From: an uncultured Prevotella sp.
GTDB lineage: Bacteria; Bacteroidota; Bacteroidia; Bacteroidales; Bacteroidaceae
Direction of reading: 5' to 3'
Length of the DNA: 64,000 nt
NCBI GenBank assembly: GCA_934230115.1
Contig: CAKQEI010000001.1
Span: 45,223-109,222 of the forward strand
Part shown: positions 59,468 through 64,000 of the stretch, one piece after another
How positions within the stretch are numbered: position 1 is the stretch's first letter
How the letters are laid out: every line of letters starts with the position of its first letter
The notes under the pieces: generated by a model
Database searches by the model: none
What the model saw: the letters and a program-made list of their open reading frames with translations, nothing else
What the model was told of the DNA's origin: nothing
Program-made: the position numbers and the translations under genes

Positions 59468-61420
59468 ATGGAAGAAGAATTAAATAACCCACAACCCACA
59501 GTACAGTATACCGACGACAACATTCGCCACCTCTCCGACATGGAGCACGTGCGCACTCGTCCCGGTATGTATATCGGTCGCCTTGGCGATGGCAACTTGC
59601 CAGAGGATGGTATCTACGTATTGCTGAAGGAGGTAATCGACAACTCCATTGACGAGTTCAAGATGAATGCCGGAAAGCGTATAGAGGTGGATATAGATGA
59701 AAGGTTGCGTGTTTCCGTGCGCGACTATGGACGAGGCATTCCTCAAGGCAAGCTTGTTGAGGCTGTATCGGTGCTCAACACGGGAGGTAAGTACGACTCA
59801 AAGGCTTTCAAGAAGAGTGTCGGACTGAATGGTGTGGGTGTGAAGGCGGTCAACGCTCTATCGGCTAACTTCGAGGTTAAGTCTTACAGAGACGGCAAAG
59901 TGCGTGCTCTGAAGTTTGAGAAGGGCAACCTGACCAGCGACGAGACCACTGATACCGACGACGAGAACGGCACCTTCATATTCTTCGAGCCAGACCCAAC
60001 GCTCTTTGTAGGCTACTCATTCCACGACGACATCGTGGAGACCATGCTCCGCAATTACACATATCTTAATACGGGGCTTACAATCATGTACAACGGTCAC
60101 CGCATTCTCTCGCGCAATGGTCTTGCCGACCTCCTTACCGACACCATGACCACCGACCCTCTCTATCCTATCATCCACGTCAAGGGCGAGGATATAGAGA
60201 TTGCTTTCACCCATACCAACCAGTATGGCGAGGAGTATCACTCGTTTGTCAATGGTCAGCATACCACCCAGGGAGGTACTCATCAGAGTGCCTTCAAGGA
60301 GCATATAGCCCGCACCATAAAGGAGTTCTTCGGCAAGAACTACGAGTTCACCGACATTCGCAACGGACTTGTGGCTGCCATAGCCATAAATGTTGAGGAA
60401 CCTATGTTCGAGAGTCAGACCAAGATTAAGCTCGGCTCTTTGCAGATGGCTCCCGGTGGAGAGAGCATCAACAAGTATGTTGGCGACTTTGTGAAGCTTG
60501 AGGTAGACAACTTCCTGCATATACATGCCGATGTGGCTGAGGTTATGCAGCAGAAGATAACCGAGAGCGAGCGCGAGCGCAAGGCTATGGCTGGCGTGAC
60601 AAAATTGGCTCGTGAGCGTGCCAAGAAGGCTAATCTTCACAATAGAAAGCTGCGTGATTGCCGCATACACTATTCCGATGCCAAGAACGACCGCAAGGAG
60701 GAATCGTCGATATTCATTACCGAGGGCGACTCAGCCAGTGGCTCTATCACCAAGAGCCGCGACGTAAACACACAGGCTGTGTTCTCGTTGCGAGGCAAAC
60801 CGCTCAACTCATACGGACTGACCAAGAAGGTGGTCTATGAGAACGAGGAGTTCAATCTGCTTCAGGCTGCGCTCGACATTGAGGATGGTCTCGACTCCCT
60901 GCGCTACAACAAGGTGATAGTTGCCACCGATGCCGATGTGGACGGTATGCACATCCGACTGCTTATCATTACCTTCTTCCTGCAGTTCTTCCCCGACCTC
61001 ATAAAGAAGGGTCATGTGTATGTGTTGCAGACCCCATTGTTCCGTGTGCGCAATCGCCGCACAAAGATCAAGAACAAGCAGGTGGTGGCTGATGCCGACG
61101 CACGGCTCAATGGCAAAGAGAAGAAAAGCGACTTCATCACTCGCTACTGCTATAGCGAGGAAGAGCGTTTGCAGGCTATCAAGGACCTCGGTCCCGACCC
61201 TGAGATAACACGATTCAAAGGTCTCGGTGAGATATCGCCTGATGAGTTTGCCCACTTTATAGGTCCTGACATGCGACTTGAACAAGTGACTCTGCATAAG
61301 ACCGACCAGGTGCAGAAACTCCTTGAATACTACATGGGAAAGAACACAATGGAGCGACAGAACTTCATTATCGAGAACCTTGTGGTGGAAGAGGACTTGC
61401 CGGAGGACGATATTGTTTAA
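59468..61420 (+). CDS. parE: DNA topoisomerase IV subunit B
   Basis: The start [10 protein letters not shown] at 59468 gives 650 residues. GHKL ATPase motifs include [32 protein letters not shown] and [13 protein letters not shown]. The Toprim domain has [10 protein letters not shown] and [10 protein letters not shown]. The C-terminus [13 protein letters not shown] is the usual end of ParE/GyrB. The short total length favours ParE over GyrB. It forms a heterotetramer with ParC to decatenate chromosomes. An upstream TTG is not preferred. Confidence 0.93.
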   Translation: MEEELNNPQPTVQYTDDNIRHLSDMEHVRTRPGMYIGRLGDGNLPEDGIYVLLKEVIDNSIDEFKMNAGKRIEVDIDERLRVSVRDYGRGIPQGKLVEAVSVLNTGGKYDSKAFKKSVGLNGVGVKAVNALSANFEVKSYRDGKVRALKFEKGNLTSDETTDTDDENGTFIFFEPDPTLFVGYSFHDDIVETMLRNYTYLNTGLTIMYNGHRILSRNGLADLLTDTMTTDPLYPIIHVKGEDIEIAFTHTNQYGEEYHSFVNGQHTTQGGTHQSAFKEHIARTIKEFFGKNYEFTDIRNGLVAAIAINVEEPMFESQTKIKLGSLQMAPGGESINKYVGDFVKLEVDNFLHIHADVAEVMQQKITESERERKAMAGVTKLARERAKKANLHNRKLRDCRIHYSDAKNDRKEESSIFITEGDSASGSITKSRDVNTQAVFSLRGKPLNSYGLTKKVVYENEEFNLLQAALDIEDGLDSLRYNKVIVATDADVDGMHIRLLIITFFLQFFPDLIKKGHVYVLQTPLFRVRNRRTKIKNKQVVADADARLNGKEKKSDFITRYCYSEEERLQAIKDLGPDPEITRFKGLGEISPDEFAHFIGPDMRLEQVTLHKTDQVQKLLEYYMGKNTMERQNFIIENLVVEEDLPEDDIV

Positions 61421-61462
61421 GTCATGTGATGAACGTGTAATGTTTAAGTCGTATAATAGTTT

Positions 61463-63028
61463 ATGAAATCATTGAGAATCGCGATATTCACGCTTCTTGT
61501 CATTGCCGTGGCAATTGGCGTGACCGCTCAGCGCAACAATCCATTGCGCAAGTTGCAGATAGCCAATCTTGCTGTCAGCAACCTATATGTCGACTCTGTT
61601 GACGAGAACAAGCTCGTGGAGGATGCCATACGCGGTATGCTTAAGGGGCTCGACCCTCACTCCACTTATACCACTGCCAAGGAGACAAAGGAGATGAATG
61701 AGCCTCTGAATGGCTCGTTCGACGGTATAGGTGTGCAGTTTAATATGGTGGAGGACACTCTGCTCATCATCCAACCTGTAGTCAAGGGCCCTTCTGAGAA
61801 GGTGGGTATACTTGCCGGCGACCGTATCATCACCGTCAACGACACCACTATTGCCGGAGTGAAGATGAAACGCAATGACATTATGCGTCGTCTGCGTGGA
61901 CCGCGAGGCTCTAAGGTTAAGCTTGGCATCAAGCGTCGTGGCGTGGACGAGTTGTTGTATTTCACAGTCAACCGTGGCAAGATACCATTGTATACTGTTG
62001 ATGCCTATTATATGATTCGCCCTAAGTTGGGCTACATACGCATTGGCTCGTTCGGAGCCACCACATACGGTGAGTTTATGCACGCAGCCGACTCTTTGCA
62101 GCGTGCAGGTATGCGCGACCTTATTGTCGACCTCCAGGATAATGGTGGTGGCTATTTGCAGGCAGCAGTCAAGATAACCGAAGAGTTCTTGAAGAAGAAC
62201 GACCTCATTGTATATACCGAGGGACGTGCGCAGAAGCGTATGGAGTATAAAGCCGACGGTGGAGGCCGATTGCTCAAGGGTAATGTATATGTGCTTGTGA
62301 ATGAGTTTTCGGCATCGGCTGCCGAGATTCTTACGGGTGCCTTGCAGGATCAAGACCGTGCCACAGTCATAGGTCGGCGCTCGTTTGGCAAGGGATTGGT
62401 GCAGCGTCCTATAGAGTTTGAGGATGGCTCAATGATACGTCTCACCATTGCCCACTACTACACTCCCTCTGGACGTTGCATTCAGAAGCCCTACGAGAAG
62501 GGCGATCTTGAGGACTATGCCATGGATATAGAGAAGCGTTTCAAGCATGGCGAGTTGTATTCGGCAGACTCAATCCACTTTGCCGACTCACTGAAGTATC
62601 AGACTCTTCGCCGTCATCGCACTGTGTATGGCGGTGGAGGCATAATGCCGGATGAGTTTGTGCCGCTCGACACCACCCAATACACCAAACTGCATCGTCA
62701 GATAGTGGCTCGCTCGCTCATCATCAACGCCACATTGCGCTATGTAGACCAGCATCGTGAGGAACTTAAGGCGAGCTATCCGTCGTTTGATGACTATGTG
62801 AGTAAGTTTGAAGTACCGTCGGCAATGACCGACAGCATATTTGCCGAGGCGGAGCGACTGAAGCTGAAACCGTACAATGAAGAGGAATGCAAGAAGACAC
62901 TTCCTATGCTACGCTGTCAGCTCAAGGCTCTCATCGCCCGCGACATCTGGGATATGAACGAGTATTTCCGCATAATGAACGAGGCAAACCATATCGTTTG
63001 CCGTGCTGTGGAAATAGCTACAAAATAA
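61463..63028 (+). CDS. C-terminal processing protease, S41 family
   Basis: The 521-residue protein has a signal peptide (cleavage near VTA, about residue 22). An N-terminal helical part is followed by a PDZ domain (FDGIGVQFNMVEDTLLIIQPV to GDRIITVNDTTIAGVKM, in pieces). The catalytic core has NEFSASAAEILTGAL with Ser285 and RRSFGKGLVQ with Lys310, 25 residues apart as in CtpB/Prc-type proteases. It trims C-termini of periplasmic proteins. It lies 42 bases after parE. Confidence 0.93.
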   Translation: MKSLRIAIFTLLVIAVAIGVTAQRNNPLRKLQIANLAVSNLYVDSVDENKLVEDAIRGMLKGLDPHSTYTTAKETKEMNEPLNGSFDGIGVQFNMVEDTLLIIQPVVKGPSEKVGILAGDRIITVNDTTIAGVKMKRNDIMRRLRGPRGSKVKLGIKRRGVDELLYFTVNRGKIPLYTVDAYYMIRPKLGYIRIGSFGATTYGEFMHAADSLQRAGMRDLIVDLQDNGGGYLQAAVKITEEFLKKNDLIVYTEGRAQKRMEYKADGGGRLLKGNVYVLVNEFSASAAEILTGALQDQDRATVIGRRSFGKGLVQRPIEFEDGSMIRLTIAHYYTPSGRCIQKPYEKGDLEDYAMDIEKRFKHGELYSADSIHFADSLKYQTLRRHRTVYGGGGIMPDEFVPLDTTQYTKLHRQIVARSLIINATLRYVDQHREELKASYPSFDDYVSKFEVPSAMTDSIFAEAERLKLKPYNEEECKKTLPMLRCQLKALIARDIWDMNEYFRIMNEANHIVCRAVEIATK

Positions 63029-63050
63029 AAGGTTCATCCGGAATATCAGA

Positions 63051-63218
63051 AATTGAATTTTGAGTTTTGAATTTTGAGTTTTGAATTATCGCCGTTGGCG
63101 ATTTTGAATTATTCAATTTTGAGTTTTGATTTTATAATTCTCAATTCCTAATTGAACAATTCCTAATGCGCAAAGCGCACAATTCAAAACTCAAAATTCA
63201 AAACTCAAAATTCAATTT
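63051..63218. repeat. AT-rich TTTTGAG/TTTTGAATT repeat array with two hairpin cores
   Basis: TTTTGAATT-type units on the left, reverse complements on the right. Cores are ATCGCCGTTGGCGAT (63088-63102) and TGCGCAAAGCGCA (63167-63179). It lies between convergent genes and its right edge supplies the TGA of the DUF3332 gene. Confidence 0.85.
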
Positions 63219-63769
63219 CTGTTTATCGCATAGAAGTTGGCACCATTCACAGCCATGCGTGTCTCGAACACGCCAGCAGCATCAGGCTTAACCTTTATCG
63301 TGCGACCATCCTGCAAGTTGGCCTGTATAGTGCCATCCTCGTTGAATCGGAATATCTCAGTCTTCTTTCCGTCCTGCACCTGCGACCACGAGTCGTTCTT
63401 CTTGTCATAAACGAAGCGTATAACCTCGCCGTCGGGGTTCTTTACCTCATATCCGTCCTTTAGAGTTGTCACTGCATAGTAGCGACCATCCTTGCCAAGC
63501 ACCTCCTCTGTGGTGCCTATCTTCTGTGCCATAGGATTGCTGCCCGACCAGAATTCAACAGTGTTGAACACAAGAACGTCTGCAACAGCACATACGGCAT
63601 AGGCAGGAGATATGATAATGAAGATGATTTCGTTAAGAAATTTAGAGCCAGTGGCATGAGAGTTCCACTTAGCCACGCGATTGAATAGAGAGAAAGAACC
63701 TACACAAGAGGTTGTGAGCAGAGTTGCGGCGAGAAAAATAGCCGACACTTTGAGATGTTTCATTTTCAT
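63212..63769 (-). CDS. DUF3332 family lipoprotein
   Basis: The 185-residue protein has a lipoprotein signal (TTSC, about Cys22), then SFSLFNRVAKWNSHATGSKFL and a hydrophobic segment (FIIISPAYAVCAVADVLVF) that matches the DUF3332 family. A charged beta-rich domain follows (YYAVTTLKDGYEVKNPDGEV). Function unknown. The stop codon overlaps the AT-rich repeat. A -7 element lies about 40 bases before the start. Confidence 0.8.
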   Translation of the reverse strand: MKMKHLKVSAIFLAATLLTTSCVGSFSLFNRVAKWNSHATGSKFLNEIIFIIISPAYAVCAVADVLVFNTVEFWSGSNPMAQKIGTTEEVLGKDGRYYAVTTLKDGYEVKNPDGEVIRFVYDKKNDSWSQVQDGKKTEIFRFNEDGTIQANLQDGRTIKVKPDAAGVFETRMAVNGANFYAINRN

Positions 63770-63807
63770 AAGCTGTCTTTTTTATAGGTTATTGCTACAA
63801 AATTCGT

Positions 63808-63815
63808 CAAAAATA
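63808..63815 (-). promoter_or_regulatory. Putative -7 element for the DUF3332 gene
   Basis: On the minus strand TATTTTTG, a match to TAnnTTTG. No -33 at the usual distance. The rest of 63770-64000 is AT-rich and shows no gene. Confidence 0.4.
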
Positions 63816-64000
63816 TTGATATATGCAAACTATTTCCATATAATCTCGTTGGTGGATGAATTAATATATAAAATATTATGTCGGGTTAATTTAATATAAA
63901 TAGTCGGCATACTATTTGCTTGTGGATTTTTAACATAAAGCTCTAAAGCAGCCAAAGGAGAATAAGAGAGGTTGGAACGTAAACAGTTGGGAATGAGTAG

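Noticed and set aside
60017-60670. A 217-codon minus-strand frame opposite parE
   Set aside because: ParE motifs are intact on the other strand; the frame has no recognisable product.
1-64000. tRNA or rRNA genes
   Set aside because: No cloverleaf with the expected GTTCRA loop and acceptor pairing, and no rRNA-like sequence, was recognised by eye. A tRNAscan or Infernal run would settle it.

Overview
The window is chromosomal DNA from a member of the Bacteroidales, most likely Prevotellaceae. The evidence is a SusC/SusD-type pair, a metalloprotease ending in a type IX secretion sorting domain, a NigD-like lipoprotein, an ECF sigma/anti-sigma/TonB-receptor locus, and promoters of the Bacteroidetes type (TTTG, 19-22 bases, TAnnTTTG). 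No rRNA, tRNA, CRISPR array, transposase or integrase was seen. The genus is an inference.

Layout. 1-4.6 kb: the end of a SusC-like receptor, its SusD partner and a third surface lipoprotein. 4.7-6.8 kb: an M6-type secreted metalloprotease. 6.9-13.1 kb (minus): the Suf iron-sulfur assembly genes sufB, sufC, sufD, sufS, with an unrelated outer-membrane barrel gene wedged between sufB and sufC and AT-rich repeat arrays in the gaps. 13.4-17.0 kb: acyl-CoA synthetase, prfB, a 46-residue membrane protein and a CYTH protein. 17.1-19.7 kb (minus): three FKBP-type prolyl isomerases, predicted to differ in location. 19.9-24.7 kb: rbfA, a LolC/E-like permease, a HAD phosphatase, ribF, a CPBP protease and an AraC regulator. 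24.8-26.8 kb (minus): PAP2 membrane protein and an epimerase. 27.0-29.0 kb: a NagB/PIG-L fusion. 29.2-34.1 kb (minus): a large lipoprotein with a possible leukocidin-like C-terminal part, then a MORN-GH25 lysozyme lipoprotein with a degenerate trypsin-like partner. 34.2-39.0 kb: PASTA protein, rluD, ddl, acyltransferase, NigD-like lipoprotein.

39.0-47.0 kb is the accessory part. It holds an intact ECF sigma, anti-sigma and TonB-receptor operon, an in-frame chimera made from pieces of a related locus, two further receptor fragments, three copies of one terminator-like element, an AAA ATPase with a nuclease-like C-terminus, and a tight three-gene DUF3791-DUF3990-DUF3791 module that looks like an ADP-ribosyltransferase-type toxin with small partner proteins. 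I consider that module and the chimera the best candidates for something new.

47.0-64.0 kb is mostly housekeeping: MaoC dehydratase and ndk (minus); U32 protein, sufE, glutaminyl cyclase-like M28 enzyme, dapB, lepB, WbqC-like, thioesterase, dusB, a small carboxypeptidase-regulatory-like protein, GNAT, a THUMP-like methyltransferase, a second GNAT-like protein, parE and an S41 protease (plus); and a DUF3332 lipoprotein (minus). SufE at 49.4 kb complements the distant suf cluster by feeding sulfur from SufS to SufBCD. A family of AT-rich repeats with changing but self-complementary hairpin cores recurs at 9.5, 10.6, 11.5 and 63.1 kb.
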